From: Hoyosella subflava DQS3-9A1
GTDB lineage: Bacteria > Actinomycetota > Actinomycetes > Mycobacteriales > Mycobacteriaceae
Assembly: GCF_000214175.1 (NCBI RefSeq)
Contig: NC_015564.1
Span: 1,240,001 to 1,304,000 of the forward strand
Direction of reading: 5' to 3'
DNA: 64,000 bases
A program made the position numbers and the translations under genes. The notes below the pieces were generated by a model, which was not told the origin of the DNA, made no database searches, and saw nothing but the letters and a program-made list of their open reading frames with translations. This document shows positions 10,121-19,918 of the stretch, piece after piece; positions within the stretch are counted from its first letter, which is position 1; the number at the start of each line of letters is the position of its first letter.

Positions 10121-11031
10121 GCACCCAGTTAGCTACTCGCTCCACGCCGACGGGGCACCGCAGTCTCCGCGACCGCCAAGGCAACGCCCCGCGCCGGACC
10201 CGCTTCAACACGTTCAGCACTGGGGTTCTTACTATCGCGATGGCGATCGCGATGGTGCCGCTCTTCCTGATCATCGGGTACGTCGCCTACCGCGGCTATG
10301 GTGTGATCGGGTGGGACTTCTTCACCCAGAACGAGCCCCCATATCGCCGCGAGGGCGGTGGCTACGCGGCCGGCTTCTTCGGCACCCTCTACATCATGCT
10401 GCTCTCCATCGCGATGGCCGTGCCGCTCGGCATTGCCACAGCAATCTATCTCGTGGAATACGGCACGGGACGTTTCGCGCTCGTCATTCGATTCTTCACA
10501 GATGTCATGACCGGCATCCCATCGATCTTTGTTGGTCTTTTCGTCTACGGTCTGCTGGTATCTGGCTGGGTGACCTGGGGCTTCGGAACATTCGTCGCTG
10601 CGGTTGCCATCGCGATCATCATGCTGCCGATCGTTACCCGAGCAGCCGAGGAGATGCTCAAGCTCGTCCCCGACGAGTGGCGAAACGCCAGTTTCGGCCT
10701 CGGCGCTGGCAAAGCTCAAACGATTCTGCGCACGGTGCTGCCGGCTGCCGCTCCAGGCATCACCACGGGAGTCATGCTCGCCATTGCACGCGGCATAGGT
10801 GAAACGGCCCCACTGATCCTGACGGCGCTCGGCGCCTCGTGGATTGTGACGTCGCTGCAGGGCGACCCTCAGGGCGCTGTGCCGCTGCAGATCTATGACG
10901 GCGCACGACAAGCATTCGAGGCGGGAATCGAGCGTGCATTCGGCGGTGCGCTGAGCCTCTTCGGCCTCGTCCTCATCATGGTCGTCGGCGCGCGCCTCAT
11001 CGGTGCTCGAGCCAACAAGCGGAAGGGATGA
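10117..11031 (+). CDS. pstA: Phosphate ABC transporter permease PstA
   Basis: Second permease subunit of the Pst importer (304 residues from ATG 10117). I take the ATGA overlap with pstC as the true start; an earlier in-frame ATG at 10081 lies inside pstC. Six membrane helices are predicted from hydrophobicity, and the EAA loop ([21 protein letters not shown]) lies near residue 190. [14 protein letters not shown] is the PstA equivalent of the PstC signature. pstB1 follows after 4 bp. Confidence 0.95.
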   Translation: MSTQLATRSTPTGHRSLRDRQGNAPRRTRFNTFSTGVLTIAMAIAMVPLFLIIGYVAYRGYGVIGWDFFTQNEPPYRREGGGYAAGFFGTLYIMLLSIAMAVPLGIATAIYLVEYGTGRFALVIRFFTDVMTGIPSIFVGLFVYGLLVSGWVTWGFGTFVAAVAIAIIMLPIVTRAAEEMLKLVPDEWRNASFGLGAGKAQTILRTVLPAAAPGITTGVMLAIARGIGETAPLILTALGASWIVTSLQGDPQGAVPLQIYDGARQAFEAGIERAFGGALSLFGLVLIMVVGARLIGARANKRKG

Positions 11032-11035
11032 CGAA

Positions 11036-11857
11036 GTGACTGCACACCTCACTGAAACCACGGCAGACCGGAGCGCTGTTGACGATCCCGTGTTCGAGAT
11101 TGCCGACGCCTCGGTGACATATGGGAGCTTCGTGGCGCTGCGGAACGTCAGCTTCGACATCCCGCGCAACCGGGTAACCGCCCTGATCGGTCCGTCGGGC
11201 TGCGGCAAGTCGACGCTGCTGCGCTGCCTGAACCGGATGAATGATCTGATCCCGGGCACGACGGTCGGCGGAACCATCAATTTCAACGGCGAGAACATGT
11301 ACGACGACGATATCGATGCCGCCGAAGTGCGCCGCCGGATCGGCATGGTCTTCCAGCGTCCAAACCCGTTCCAGATGTCGATCTACGACAACGTTGCATT
11401 CGGCCCGCGGCTCAATGGTTACAAGGGCAACATGGACGATCTGGTCGAGCGGTCGCTGCAGCGAGCGGGACTGTGGGATGAGGTCTACAAGAAGCTGAAA
11501 GACAGCGGCACCGCGATCTCGGGCGGCCAGCAGCAACGCTTGTGCATCGCGCGCGCGATCGCGGTCGAGCCCGAGGTGCTGCTCATGGATGAGCCGTGCT
11601 CTGCACTCGACCCCATTGCGACGCTCAAGATCGAGGATCTCATCCGTGAGCTCGCTGGCACGCTGACGATCGTCATCGTCACCCACAACATGCAGCAAGC
11701 AGGGCGCGTGTCGGACAAGACCGCCTTCTTCAGTGTCGAAGACGGTGACGCAGACCGTCGCCCCGGTGAGCTCGTCGAATTCGCGGACACCGAATACATC
11801 TTCACGAAAACAACGAACAAGCGGACCGAGGACTACATCAGTGGTCGATTCGGCTGA
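11036..11857 (+). CDS. pstB: Phosphate ABC transporter ATP-binding protein PstB (copy 1)
   Basis: ATPase subunit energising phosphate import. Start is GTG 11036, 4 bp after pstA, giving 273 residues. Walker A (GPSGCGKST), Q-loop (MVFQRPNPF), signature ([16 protein letters not shown]), Walker B ([12 protein letters not shown]) and switch His (VTHNMQQA) are all present, so the enzyme looks competent. A hairpin and a second, diverged pstB follow. Confidence 0.95.
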   Translation: MTAHLTETTADRSAVDDPVFEIADASVTYGSFVALRNVSFDIPRNRVTALIGPSGCGKSTLLRCLNRMNDLIPGTTVGGTINFNGENMYDDDIDAAEVRRRIGMVFQRPNPFQMSIYDNVAFGPRLNGYKGNMDDLVERSLQRAGLWDEVYKKLKDSGTAISGGQQQRLCIARAIAVEPEVLLMDEPCSALDPIATLKIEDLIRELAGTLTIVIVTHNMQQAGRVSDKTAFFSVEDGDADRRPGELVEFADTEYIFTKTTNKRTEDYISGRFG

Positions 11858-11869
11858 CCGTAGGCCACC

Positions 11870-11896
11870 GGGCGCGACGGGGTCCCCGTCGCGCTC
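11870..11896 (+). terminator. Hairpin between the two pstB genes
   Basis: GCGCGACGGGG (11872-11882) and CCCCGTCGCGC (11884-11894) are perfect complements around a single base, extended outward by a G-T and a G-C pair. In RNA the loop would open to about five bases. It could be an attenuator or processing site separating pstB1 from pstB2. Confidence 0.5.
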
Positions 11897-11933
11897 CGGC
11901 GAGTTGCCTACCGACACTCAAGGAGGAACGCCA

Positions 11934-12830
11934 ATGGCACACACGGTCCCGACAGGCAGCATGACCAACGCCGGTGCTGTATCCCAGGCGCGGACACCTG
12001 GCGTGCAGATCGACTTGCAGCACGCGAAGGCAGCGCGATCCGTTAGTCGCAGCGGACCCGCAATCACCTGCGATGACGTCAAGGTGTTCTACAAGAAGTT
12101 CCTCGCTGTCCGGGACGTCAACATGACGTTCAACCGGAATGAGGTGTCCGCTCTGATCGGACCGTCGGGCTGCGGTAAGTCGACCGTCCTGCGTTGCCTT
12201 AACCGGATGAACGATCTCGTTCCCGGTGCGCGGGTCGAAGGCATGATTCGTTTCGAAGGCACAGACATCTACGGCGCCGGAGTGGACGTCAACGAAGTGC
12301 GTCGCCGGATCGGCATGGTCTTCCAGAAGCCGAATCCGTTCCCGAAGTCGATCTACGACAACGTCGCATACGGCCCGCGCGTCACCAAGATGCAGGTCGA
12401 CAGCATGGATGACCTCGTCGAAGAGGCGCTGCGCAAAGCCGCAATCTGGGATGAGGTGAAAAGCAACCTGAAGGGCAGTGCTCTCGCCCTTTCGGGCGGT
12501 CAGCAGCAGCGGCTCTGCATCGCGCGCGCGATTGCGACCAAGCCTGAAGTGATTCTGATGGATGAGCCGTGTTCCGCGCTCGACCCGATCGCGACGCTCA
12601 AGATCGAAGATCTGATGGATTCCCTTGCGCAGGAATTCACGATCATCATCGTCACACACAACATGCAGCAAGCTGCGCGTGTTTCGCAGCGCACCGCGTT
12701 CTTCACCGCGGAGGCCGACGAGCACGGCGATCGCACCGGGAGACTTGTCGAGTTCGACGATACCGCCAAGATGTTCAGCAACCCGGGCGACGAGCGTACT
12801 GAAGCGTACATCTCCGGCCGCTTCGGCTGA
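11934..12830 (+). CDS. pstB: Phosphate ABC transporter ATP-binding protein PstB (copy 2)
   Basis: Second PstB ATPase, 298 residues from ATG 11934, which is preceded by a strong AAGGAGGA site. It has its own complete motif set: [46 protein letters not shown]-type Walker B and VTHNMQQA. It carries an N-terminal extension of about 38 residues that copy 1 lacks. The two copies agree in the core but differ across the helical domain (for example [15 protein letters not shown] against [16 protein letters not shown]), so this is an old duplication or paralogue rather than a recent repeat. No phoU follows. Confidence 0.94.
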   Translation: MAHTVPTGSMTNAGAVSQARTPGVQIDLQHAKAARSVSRSGPAITCDDVKVFYKKFLAVRDVNMTFNRNEVSALIGPSGCGKSTVLRCLNRMNDLVPGARVEGMIRFEGTDIYGAGVDVNEVRRRIGMVFQKPNPFPKSIYDNVAYGPRVTKMQVDSMDDLVEEALRKAAIWDEVKSNLKGSALALSGGQQQRLCIARAIATKPEVILMDEPCSALDPIATLKIEDLMDSLAQEFTIIIVTHNMQQAARVSQRTAFFTAEADEHGDRTGRLVEFDDTAKMFSNPGDERTEAYISGRFG

Positions 12831-12883
12831 GCAGACAGTTCCGTGCAGAGTCAGGAAATCGGGGTATCGGCGGTGGGCAGGCA

Positions 12884-13636
12884 GTGGTAGCGAACATGGA
12901 CATGCACGTGGCGAACGCGGGATCAGCGGACAGCCGCGGGGCGGCCCGTGCGCGCCCCTTCATCCTTGTCGTGGATGATGACCGGCAACTCGTCGACGAA
13001 CTCGTCGTTGGGCTCAGCAGTTACGGGTTTGATGTTCACGTCTGCCCTGACCCTGCTGAGGCGCTCTTACTGGTCGGGCGCCTCCAGCCGGATGTAGTGA
13101 TCGCCGCGAACGTGGGCGGACGGATCGGCACGATCGAGTTTCTGTCGATCGTCCGCGCCTCTGAACCTGAGCTGCCACTGTTCGCGGGAGCGGATGCGGA
13201 CTCGGGCGCTTTCGCGGCGCGTGCGGCCGCGAAGGCAAACATCGTCATTCCGCGGCCGTACCGGCTGCGCGAGCTGCCTGCGCTGTTGCAGTCTTACGTC
13301 CGGGCGGGGAGTCCATGGCAGTCACGGCCGCAAGCCCTGAGCCTCGGCCGGCTGCGGGTCGATGCGGTCACCCCGCAGATGTGGCTAGATGGTGAATGCA
13401 CGCGCCTGCCACCGCGGGAGTTCGCACTGCTCCGATATTTCGCCGAGCATGAAGGCGCGGTTGTCAGCAGGCAGGAGCTGATCGACGCGGCCTGGCATGG
13501 CTCAGCCACACACAGCAATACCCTGACGGTTCATATCGCAAGGTTGCGGCGTCGGCTCGGGGACGACGAGGCCAACCCTCAGTGGATACGAGCGATACGC
13601 GGGTTCGGGTACCAGTTCCGCGCGCCCAGCGCGTGA
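12884..13636 (+). CDS. Atypical OmpR-family regulator with degenerate receiver domain
   Basis: DNA-binding regulator directly after the pst genes. Residues about 26-138 form a receiver-like domain and 152-247 an OmpR/PhoB winged helix (PPREFALLRYFAEHEG, TLTVHIARLRRRLG, IRAIRGFGYQF). The acidic pocket DDD 31-33 is kept, but the phosphoacceptor position (five residues after D70 in QPDVVIAAN) is Ala75, and the conserved Lys of the K-P motif is Arg124. Conventional aspartyl phosphorylation is therefore unlikely. No histidine kinase is nearby. Start is GTG 12884; ATG 12896 is an alternative. A role in pst control is inferred from position only. Confidence 0.85.
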   Translation: MVANMDMHVANAGSADSRGAARARPFILVVDDDRQLVDELVVGLSSYGFDVHVCPDPAEALLLVGRLQPDVVIAANVGGRIGTIEFLSIVRASEPELPLFAGADADSGAFAARAAAKANIVIPRPYRLRELPALLQSYVRAGSPWQSRPQALSLGRLRVDAVTPQMWLDGECTRLPPREFALLRYFAEHEGAVVSRQELIDAAWHGSATHSNTLTVHIARLRRRLGDDEANPQWIRAIRGFGYQFRAPSA

Positions 13637-13691
13637 CGGAACACCCGCGCGGAGTCCGCAAACTGTCAGAGTTCAGTGAGAGACTGTACGG

Positions 13692-14507
13692 GTGAGGTTG
13701 TACCGGGATTGCGCGGTGGTGCTGCGCCAGCACAAGCTGGGCGAGGCTGACCGTATCCTTACGCTCTTGACCCGAGAGCATGGCATCGTCCGTGCTGTCG
13801 CGAAGGGAATCAGGCGCACCAGGTCGAAGTTTGGTGCGCGACTCGAGCCTTTCAATCATGTTGACGTGCTGCTTCATCCTGGCCGTAACCTCGACATTGT
13901 CACTCAGGTCCATGCAGTGAATACGTTCGCGTCCGATATCGCCTGCGACTATGGGCGCTATACCACGGGCTGCGCGATTCTCGAGACCGCAGAACGTCTC
14001 GCGGGGGAGGAACACGCACCGGTTCCGCGTTTGTACCAGCTGACGGTCGGTGCGCTGCGCGCCGTAGGGCAGGGGCAGCGGGAGACGGGCTTGGTGCTGG
14101 ATGCGTTTCTGCTGCGTGCGATGGGGCTTGCTGGCTGGGCTCCCGCGCTGCGGGACTGTGCACGATGTGGCGTACACGGGCCGCACCGTGCTTTTCACGT
14201 GGCAGCGGGCGGGTCCGTGTGTGTTCATTGTCGTCCGCCGGGTGCGGCGACACCCTCAGCTGGGGTTCTCGACCTCATGGATGCCTTGGTGACAGGGGAG
14301 TGGGGTTACGCCGAGCAGACAGCCACGCAGGTTCGTAGCCAGGCAAGTGGTCTCACTGCTGCACACCTTCAATGGCACCTGGAACGGCAACTTCGCACAC
14401 TCCCGCTGATTGAGCGATCCCGCCCTCATGCCCAGGCCGGGGTCGTGCAAGATGAAGGGTGTGACACAGCGACATTACCGACGGGGCCCCTGGCGAGCGG
14501 GATCTAG
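13692..14507 (+). CDS. recO: DNA repair protein RecO
   Basis: Recombination mediator of the RecFOR pathway that loads RecA onto SSB-coated DNA. The 271-residue protein has the N-terminal OB fold (about 1-80, starting [20 protein letters not shown]) and a C-terminal helical domain. A zinc-binding region has CARCG near residue 156 and CVHC near residue 178. GTG start. The 3' end overlaps the uppS reading frame by about 56 bp. Confidence 0.94.
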   Translation: MRLYRDCAVVLRQHKLGEADRILTLLTREHGIVRAVAKGIRRTRSKFGARLEPFNHVDVLLHPGRNLDIVTQVHAVNTFASDIACDYGRYTTGCAILETAERLAGEEHAPVPRLYQLTVGALRAVGQGQRETGLVLDAFLLRAMGLAGWAPALRDCARCGVHGPHRAFHVAAGGSVCVHCRPPGAATPSAGVLDLMDALVTGEWGYAEQTATQVRSQASGLTAAHLQWHLERQLRTLPLIERSRPHAQAGVVQDEGCDTATLPTGPLASGI

Positions 14508-15303
14508 CAGCGCAGATGCAGCGGCGCATTCGGTGCGTCCGCCTGACCCGCACCCGTCCGGCGCCAAGCCGCCCTCTCTGCCGCGAGAATTCGTGCCGAA
14601 GCATGTCGCCCTTGTCATGGACGGCAACGGCCGCTGGGCCGAGGAGCGGGGCTTGCCGCGCACCGAGGGCCATAAGCGAGGTGAAGCAGTCCTCATGGAC
14701 GCTGTGTGCGGGTGCATCGAAATGGGGGTTTCCTGGCTGTCTGCCTACGCCTTCTCCACAGAGAACTGGCGCCGCAGCCCAGAGGAAGTCCGCTTCCTCA
14801 TGGGATTCAACCGCGATGTGATCCGTCGGCGCCGCGACGAAATGAACGAGATGGGCGTACGCGTCCGCTGGGCAGGCCGGCGTCCGAGGCTGTGGCGCAG
14901 CGTCATACGCGAACTCGAGGTTGCCGAGGAATTGACAAAACACAACACGGTCATGACCCTCACGATGTGCGTGAATTACGGGGGGCGCGCTGAGATCGTC
15001 GACGCCACGCGGGAGATCGCACGCAAGGCAGCGGCAGGGGAGATCAACCCCGAGCGAATTACCGAAGCGACGTTCGCGCGGCATCTCGACGAGCCGGATA
15101 TGCCTGATGTCGATCTGTTCCTCCGGCCCTCAGGCGAACTGCGCACGTCGAACTTCCTGCTATGGCAATCGGCCTACGCGGAGTTCGTCTTTCAGGAGAA
15201 ACTTTTCCCTGACTTCGACCGGCGCGATCTGTGGAACGCGTGTGTGGAGTACGCGAAGCGGGACCGCCGGTACGGAGGTGTGCGGCCTCTAGACGCTCCC
15301 TGA
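14452..15303 (+). CDS. uppS: Long-chain (decaprenyl-type) cis-polyprenyl diphosphate synthase
   Basis: Cis-prenyltransferase that extends allylic diphosphates with IPP to make the lipid carrier for peptidoglycan and arabinogalactan. Family motifs are clear: [16 protein letters not shown] (catalytic Asp, phosphate binding), [32 protein letters not shown] and the C-terminal [15 protein letters not shown]. It closely resembles the mycobacterial decaprenyl-diphosphate synthase. Start is uncertain: ATG 14452 (283 residues) or GTG 14461; the first 45 residues are variable. It overlaps recO upstream and its last 15 bases overlap the convergent zur gene. Confidence 0.93.
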   Translation: MKGVTQRHYRRGPWRAGSSSADAAAHSVRPPDPHPSGAKPPSLPREFVPKHVALVMDGNGRWAEERGLPRTEGHKRGEAVLMDAVCGCIEMGVSWLSAYAFSTENWRRSPEEVRFLMGFNRDVIRRRRDEMNEMGVRVRWAGRRPRLWRSVIRELEVAEELTKHNTVMTLTMCVNYGGRAEIVDATREIARKAAAGEINPERITEATFARHLDEPDMPDVDLFLRPSGELRTSNFLLWQSAYAEFVFQEKLFPDFDRRDLWNACVEYAKRDRRYGGVRPLDAP

Positions 15304-15729
15304 GTGCTGACACTCCCGGCAGATGCCGAAGACTTCGACGATATGACTGATGTCAGTGAAACCGTTCTCCGAAGCGATCGAATGCGACCAGCGCTCAACC
15401 TCGTCGCCCTTGATCTCGACGGTGAATCCGCAGTCCCGGCACACCAAGTGGTGGTGGTGGCCCGACGAGCATCTGCGGTATACGGCTTCGCCGTTATCAG
15501 TGCGAAGCACATCGACAGCGCCGGTCTCTGCCAGCGACTGCAGCGTGCGATACACCGTTGTCAGCCCGATGCCTTCGCCGCGGCGGCGCAGCTCATCGTG
15601 AATATCTTGAGCGGAACGGAACTCCTCGACATCGTTGAGCAGCGCTGTCACGGCAGCGCGCTGGCGGGTTGAGCGGACTCCGATCGCTGGTGAGGGGCGC
15701 TTGCGTTGGGATCCTGCGGGCGCGGACAT
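15289..15729 (-). CDS. zur: Zinc uptake regulator Zur (FurB)
   Basis: Fur-family zinc-responsive repressor, 146 residues. The N-terminal winged helix (about 15-85, with [15 protein letters not shown]) precedes a dimerisation/metal domain with the His cluster HHHH near residue 90 and two CxxC pairs (CRDC and CREC) for structural zinc. It lies 2 bp downstream of smtB on the same strand, as in mycobacteria, where smtB and furB are cotranscribed and zinc induces release of SmtB. Its end overlaps the convergent uppS. Confidence 0.93.
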   Translation of the reverse strand: MSAPAGSQRKRPSPAIGVRSTRQRAAVTALLNDVEEFRSAQDIHDELRRRGEGIGLTTVYRTLQSLAETGAVDVLRTDNGEAVYRRCSSGHHHHLVCRDCGFTVEIKGDEVERWSHSIASENGFTDISHIVEVFGICRECQHSGSV

Positions 15730-15731
15730 AC

Positions 15732-16166
15732 CTATTCCTCCTCGGCGTGTGCGACAGCGTCGGCAACGATGTGGGCAAGATGATCGTCCACGAGGCTATA
15801 GAGCACCTCGCGCCCCGACCTTTCCCCGTGGACGACACCAGCGGACTTCAGCACGCGAAGGTGCTGGCTAATCAGCGGCTGCGTGACCCCCAGGGCATCG
15901 ACGAGCTCATGTACGCAACGCTCGGACTCACGCAGTTGCAGCACGATCGCGATCCGGACTGGTGCGGCGAGGGCGCGCAGCAACTCGCCCGCCGCGATCA
16001 GGGACCGCTGCGGTGGCATCGGTGCGGGCGGAATTGCCCGGTCTCTGTGGTCGGGGCGTGCTGACTGCACATGCAGCGGCTCAGCGGTGGGGTCACCGGA
16101 TGTTACGCCAGGGGTGTTCAGAACGGCGCTCTCCTTGTCGGACCTTGTCGAAAATGGAAACAACAT
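15732..16166 (-). CDS. smtB: ArsR/SmtB-family zinc-responsive repressor
   Basis: Winged-helix metal-sensing repressor, 144 residues from ATG 16166. The core (about residues 58-130) has LLRALAAPVRIAIVLQLRES and the recognition helix VTQPLISQHLRVLKSAGVV. It closely resembles mycobacterial Rv2358 and precedes zur in an apparent operon. The start is doubtful: ATG 16166 sits inside a probable operator, while an AAGGAG about 40 bases downstream precedes an in-frame CTG, so the real protein may be about 15 residues shorter. The N-terminal 45 residues are unconserved in character. Confidence 0.88.
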   Translation of the reverse strand: MLFPFSTRSDKESAVLNTPGVTSGDPTAEPLHVQSARPDHRDRAIPPAPMPPQRSLIAAGELLRALAAPVRIAIVLQLRESERCVHELVDALGVTQPLISQHLRVLKSAGVVHGERSGREVLYSLVDDHLAHIVADAVAHAEEE

Positions 16167-16176
16167 CCATTGTTGT
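16160..16176. promoter_or_regulatory. Probable SmtB operator
   Basis: ACAACA-tccat-TGTTGT is a perfect 6-bp inverted repeat with a 5-bp spacer overlapping the 5' end of smtB. ArsR/SmtB proteins bind such imperfect AT-rich palindromes at their own promoters, so autoregulation of the smtB-zur operon is the likely role. A second partly symmetric element, TTGATGCGCATGTCAA, starts at 16182. Confidence 0.45.
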
Positions 16177-16241
16177 ATGCATTGATGCGCATGTCAACGA
16201 CGAGGATGGCGTGTTGCTCAGCCGGGGTGGCCGGGCGCCGG

Positions 16242-16272
16242 TTTACCGTACGCGCGATAGTCCGCCTACACT
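16242..16272 (+). promoter_or_regulatory. Possible sigma-A-type promoter for glyS
   Basis: TTTACC (16242) and TACACT (16267) are separated by 19 bp and lie 55 bp before the glyS start. The -10 is good, the -35 weak and the spacing slightly long, so this is tentative. Confidence 0.3.
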
Positions 16273-16326
16273 GACTTCGGCTGGGAACCCAGAATTACCT
16301 AATCGACGAGATGGAGTGCTCCTTCA

Positions 16327-17715
16327 GTGGCAGGCAAGTCCAACCGCATCGACACGGTCGTCAACCTCTGCAAGCGCCGCGGGCTAGTTTTCCCGTGCGG
16401 TGAAATCTACGGTGGCACGCGCTCCGCCTGGGACTATGGTCCGCTGGGTGTCGAGCTGAAAGACAACATCAAGAAGCAGTGGTGGCGCAACATGGTCACC
16501 AGCCGCGACGACGTCGTAGGACTGGACTCGTCAGTCATCCTCCCACGTCAGGTCTGGGAAGCCTCCGGCCACGTCGAAGTGTTCACAGACCCTCTCGTTG
16601 AGTCCCTCTACACCCACAAGCGGTATCGCGCCGACCACCTTCTCGAAGCGTACGAGGCGAAACACGGCAAGCCGCCCGCCAATGGTCTCGCGGACATCTC
16701 CGATCCCGACACCGGGCAGCCGGGCAACTGGACGGAACCGCGCGCGTTCTCCGGACTGATGAAGACCTTCCTTGGGCCGGTCGACGACGAAGAGGGTCTG
16801 CACTACCTGCGGCCTGAGACGGCCCAGGGCATCTTCGTGAACTTCGCGAACGTCATGACCACCGCGCGCAAGAAGCCACCCTTCGGCATCGGCCAGATCG
16901 GCAAGAGCTTCCGCAACGAGATCACTCCCGGCAACTTCATCTTCCGGACTCGCGAGTTCGAGCAGATGGAAATGGAGTTCTTCGTCGAGCCGGGCACCGA
17001 CGAAGATTGGCACCAGTACTGGATTGACTACCGCTTCTCCTGGTACACCGAACTCGGTATTAACCCCGATAACCTGCGGTTGTTCGAGCACCCGAAGGAC
17101 AAGCTGTCGCACTACTCGAAGCGCACCGTCGACATCGAGTACATGTTCGGCTTCCACGGCAGCGGCTGGGGTGAACTCGAGGGTGTTGCGAACCGGACCG
17201 ACTTTGACCTCTCTACGCATGCCAAGCACTCCGGTGTCGAGCTGTCCTACTACGACCAGACGACCGGCAGCCGCTATACGCCGTACGTTATTGAGCCCGC
17301 AGCTGGCCTCACGAGATCACTGATGGCGTTCCTTGTGGACGCGTACTCAGAGGATGAGGCGCCGAACGCGAAGGGCGGTGTCGACACGCGCGTCGTCCTG
17401 CGCCTCGACCGGCGGCTCGCACCCGTCAAGGCGGCGGTACTGCCACTGAGCCGGAATGCCGACCTCACACCGAAGGCGAAAGACCTCGCGGCGCGTCTGC
17501 GGCAGCATTGGAACGTCGAGTTCGACGACGCAGGCGCTATCGGCCGCCGCTATCGGCGCCAGGACGAAATTGGTACCCCGTTCTGCATTACCGTCGACTT
17601 CGACACTCTCGATGACCACGCCGTGACGGTCCGCGAACGTGATTCGATGAGCCAGGAACGCATCGCCATCGACCAGGTCGAGGGATACCTCGCAAAGCAC
17701 CTGATCGGCGTTTAG
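16327..17715 (+). CDS. glyS: Glycine--tRNA ligase (class II, single chain)
   Basis: Charges tRNA-Gly with glycine. The 462-residue protein is the dimeric, eukaryote-like GlyRS rather than the two-subunit form. Visible features are the N-terminal [23 protein letters not shown] segment, [13 protein letters not shown] (motif 2 region), [20 protein letters not shown] and the class II motif 3 [12 protein letters not shown]; an anticodon-binding domain occupies about 360-455. GTG start. It is convergent with the TPM gene and separated from it by a nested hairpin. Confidence 0.96.
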   Translation: MAGKSNRIDTVVNLCKRRGLVFPCGEIYGGTRSAWDYGPLGVELKDNIKKQWWRNMVTSRDDVVGLDSSVILPRQVWEASGHVEVFTDPLVESLYTHKRYRADHLLEAYEAKHGKPPANGLADISDPDTGQPGNWTEPRAFSGLMKTFLGPVDDEEGLHYLRPETAQGIFVNFANVMTTARKKPPFGIGQIGKSFRNEITPGNFIFRTREFEQMEMEFFVEPGTDEDWHQYWIDYRFSWYTELGINPDNLRLFEHPKDKLSHYSKRTVDIEYMFGFHGSGWGELEGVANRTDFDLSTHAKHSGVELSYYDQTTGSRYTPYVIEPAAGLTRSLMAFLVDAYSEDEAPNAKGGVDTRVVLRLDRRLAPVKAAVLPLSRNADLTPKAKDLAARLRQHWNVEFDDAGAIGRRYRRQDEIGTPFCITVDFDTLDDHAVTVRERDSMSQERIAIDQVEGYLAKHLIGV

Positions 17716-17736
17716 CGGGAGCGCTGGCGCACCGCG

Positions 17737-17794
17737 CACCGCGAGTAGGGACCACACACCGCCAGCAGTGGGTGTGTGGCCGGGACTCGCGGTG
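17737..17794. terminator. Nested bidirectional terminator between glyS and TPM gene
   Basis: Outer arms CACCGCGAGT (17737-17746) and ACTCGCGGTG (17785-17794) enclose inner arms CCACACACC (17752-17760) and GGTGTGTGG (17771-17779) with a 10-nt loop. The two-part stem lies between convergent genes and would terminate both. Confidence 0.65.
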
Positions 17795-17812
17795 TGTGGC
17801 CGTTTTGGCGCC

Positions 17813-19918
17813 TTAGAAACGCCCGCCGCCGCCTCGCCGGCCCGAACTCCGGGGGCCGCCAAACGAACGCGACCGCACGTTCGATGACCTGCGGGCGCTG
17901 GACGACCGGCCAGTGCTGAAGCCGCCTGTCGATCCGCTGCGTGTTGTGCCAAAACCGCTGCTTCGATGGCGCGAACCACTGCCGCTGCGCATTGCGTCCA
18001 TCAGAATTCCGCCGAGCATCCCGCCCACCACGACGTTGGTCATCGACCCAGGGCCACCGCCCGTCTGCCCCACATTGGCAAAGTTGGTGCGCTGCTGCGA
18101 TTCCCAGGACGACACCTCACTGCGCGCATAGGAGAGCGCTTGCTGCGCGAGTTTCACTGCCGCGCGAGCGTGCTCGAGTGCGGTAACCGGGTCAGAGTGA
18201 GCGATGTGGCGCGCATACCCAGCGTGGCGTTCCGCTTCCGACAACCTCGTGCGCGGCTCCGCGCCGATGGCGCCGCGCCGAGTCGAGATGAAGTCGCGTG
18301 CCGCCGTGATGTGCGCGTCAGCGGCGGAAAGGTCATTCGCCAGAGTTCGCCGAGCGTGCTGTTCGCGCTCGGACGCTTCCTGCGCTCTGGCCAGTAGTTC
18401 ATCGAGTGCGGCGTCCGCTTCGACAATGTGATGGAGGCTCCCGAGAGGATTAGATTCCCGGGCGTCACGCGCCTTCATCAATGCCTCCTCGGCCGCAGCG
18501 CGCACAGCGTTAAGTTCGGGACCGCCCGCATTCGCGAGTTGGCGGGCACGTTCAATGTCCTTTTCAAGGTCAGTCATCGCCTCAGGGAGACGCGTGATAG
18601 CTGACCGAATGTCGATTTCTGCGTGTGCAACACCTTCGACTAGCTCGCGCGCCTGGCTGACCGCAGCCTCCGCAGCGCGAAGGGAGGCGATCACATTCGC
18701 CGAGTCACCGCGGTTGAGCGCGCGACGCGCCTCGGATATCGATTCCTCAGCCAGAGTGACGTGATCTTTAGCGAGTGCGGGGTTCTTTTCGATTGCGCCA
18801 AGCACCGACGGTGCGAACTGGGCGCGAAGTGACTCGAGTGCGCCCTCCGCTTCCGGAATGCGGACCGTCACGGCGACGACGTCCTGAGTGAGTGAATCGA
18901 GGCGCTCGGGAGCGGAGATTAGCAGGTCACGCTTCGCGTCGAATGCCTCAACTTGTGCATCCAACTCCCTGTCTGCCGTAGCGCAGGTCGCTACGAGATC
19001 GACAAGCATTTGATGGCGCTGCGGCGGCGTCTCGGGGATCGCGTCGTCGAGACGCTGACGAATCTCGAACGCACGGCCAAGCGCTCGTTTTGCATTGGTC
19101 AGAGCCTGTGTGAACTGGGAAACCGAGCTGTCTCCGAATTCATCCCGGGCGCGCGCGAGTTCTTCTCCGCTGGTACGGATCGCATCATCAGTCTCAACCA
19201 GCATCGCCTTCGATTTTGTGTCCAGCGCTGATGCAGGGACCTGCGCGAGGGCGGTGCGGTCCGTGAGATCGATGTTGTCCAGCGATGCGACATTGCGAGC
19301 ATGAGTACGTGCCGCGCGGCGCTTAGAACGCACCACGAGGAACGCGATAAACCCCGCGATTCCGCCCAGAACAATCAACACTGGCACTGGGCTCGACGTG
19401 GACGGTGCGGCAGCGCGTGCCAGTCCATTGGCGGCACCGATCGCCGCGTCAGCCCAGAGGTCCTCCGAAAGCGCGGGCTCAATATCGTCGCGCAGGATGG
19501 CGCGTTCCTCCGAGCTGGAAACAGCAGTCATCGAATTCGGCAGATTGAGAAAGTACTGCCGGTCGGTGACTGCGACAGCGAGAAGTACGTCGTTGTCACC
19601 GAAACCGCTGATGGCGGACGTGGCGTCGGTCCACGTTTGGCCATCAAAATCCATGAAGGTATCTGTGTAGACCACCCAGAGGCGGATCCGCTGCTCGTCG
19701 TAAAGCTCATCAAACTCAGGGCGAATCCGTTCGATGTCGCCAGCTGAAAGCGCACCGACGTTGTCAACGATGCGATCATCAAGGCGCAGAGGTGGCTCTG
19801 CGACTGAGGCAGCAGGAGCTCCCAAGAGCAGCGTGGCAAGCATGAACATGATTGCCGCGAAGGCGCTGCGACCCGGTCGCCTGCCTATTGCTCGCACATC
19901 TGATCGCCCAAGGTGCAT
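17813..19918 (-). CDS. TPM domain-containing membrane protein with long coiled coil
   Basis: Membrane-anchored envelope protein, 701 residues, resembling mycobacterial Rv2345. Order: signal-like hydrophobic segment (about 18-40), TPM domain (about 45-165, formerly DUF477, beginning LDDRIVDNVGALS), a transmembrane helix (about 177-196) and a long Ala/Arg/Glu-rich helical region (about 200-600) with strong coiled-coil character. The tail is Gly/Ser/Arg-rich, ending in GGRF. The TPM domain should lie outside and the coiled coil inside. TPM domains have been linked to phosphatase activity and to photosystem assembly in other organisms; the role here is unknown. Confidence 0.85.
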   Translation of the reverse strand: MHLGRSDVRAIGRRPGRSAFAAIMFMLATLLLGAPAASVAEPPLRLDDRIVDNVGALSAGDIERIRPEFDELYDEQRIRLWVVYTDTFMDFDGQTWTDATSAISGFGDNDVLLAVAVTDRQYFLNLPNSMTAVSSSEERAILRDDIEPALSEDLWADAAIGAANGLARAAAPSTSSPVPVLIVLGGIAGFIAFLVVRSKRRAARTHARNVASLDNIDLTDRTALAQVPASALDTKSKAMLVETDDAIRTSGEELARARDEFGDSSVSQFTQALTNAKRALGRAFEIRQRLDDAIPETPPQRHQMLVDLVATCATADRELDAQVEAFDAKRDLLISAPERLDSLTQDVVAVTVRIPEAEGALESLRAQFAPSVLGAIEKNPALAKDHVTLAEESISEARRALNRGDSANVIASLRAAEAAVSQARELVEGVAHAEIDIRSAITRLPEAMTDLEKDIERARQLANAGGPELNAVRAAAEEALMKARDARESNPLGSLHHIVEADAALDELLARAQEASEREQHARRTLANDLSAADAHITAARDFISTRRGAIGAEPRTRLSEAERHAGYARHIAHSDPVTALEHARAAVKLAQQALSYARSEVSSWESQQRTNFANVGQTGGGPGSMTNVVVGGMLGGILMDAMRSGSGSRHRSSGFGTTRSGSTGGFSTGRSSSARRSSNVRSRSFGGPRSSGRRGGGGRF

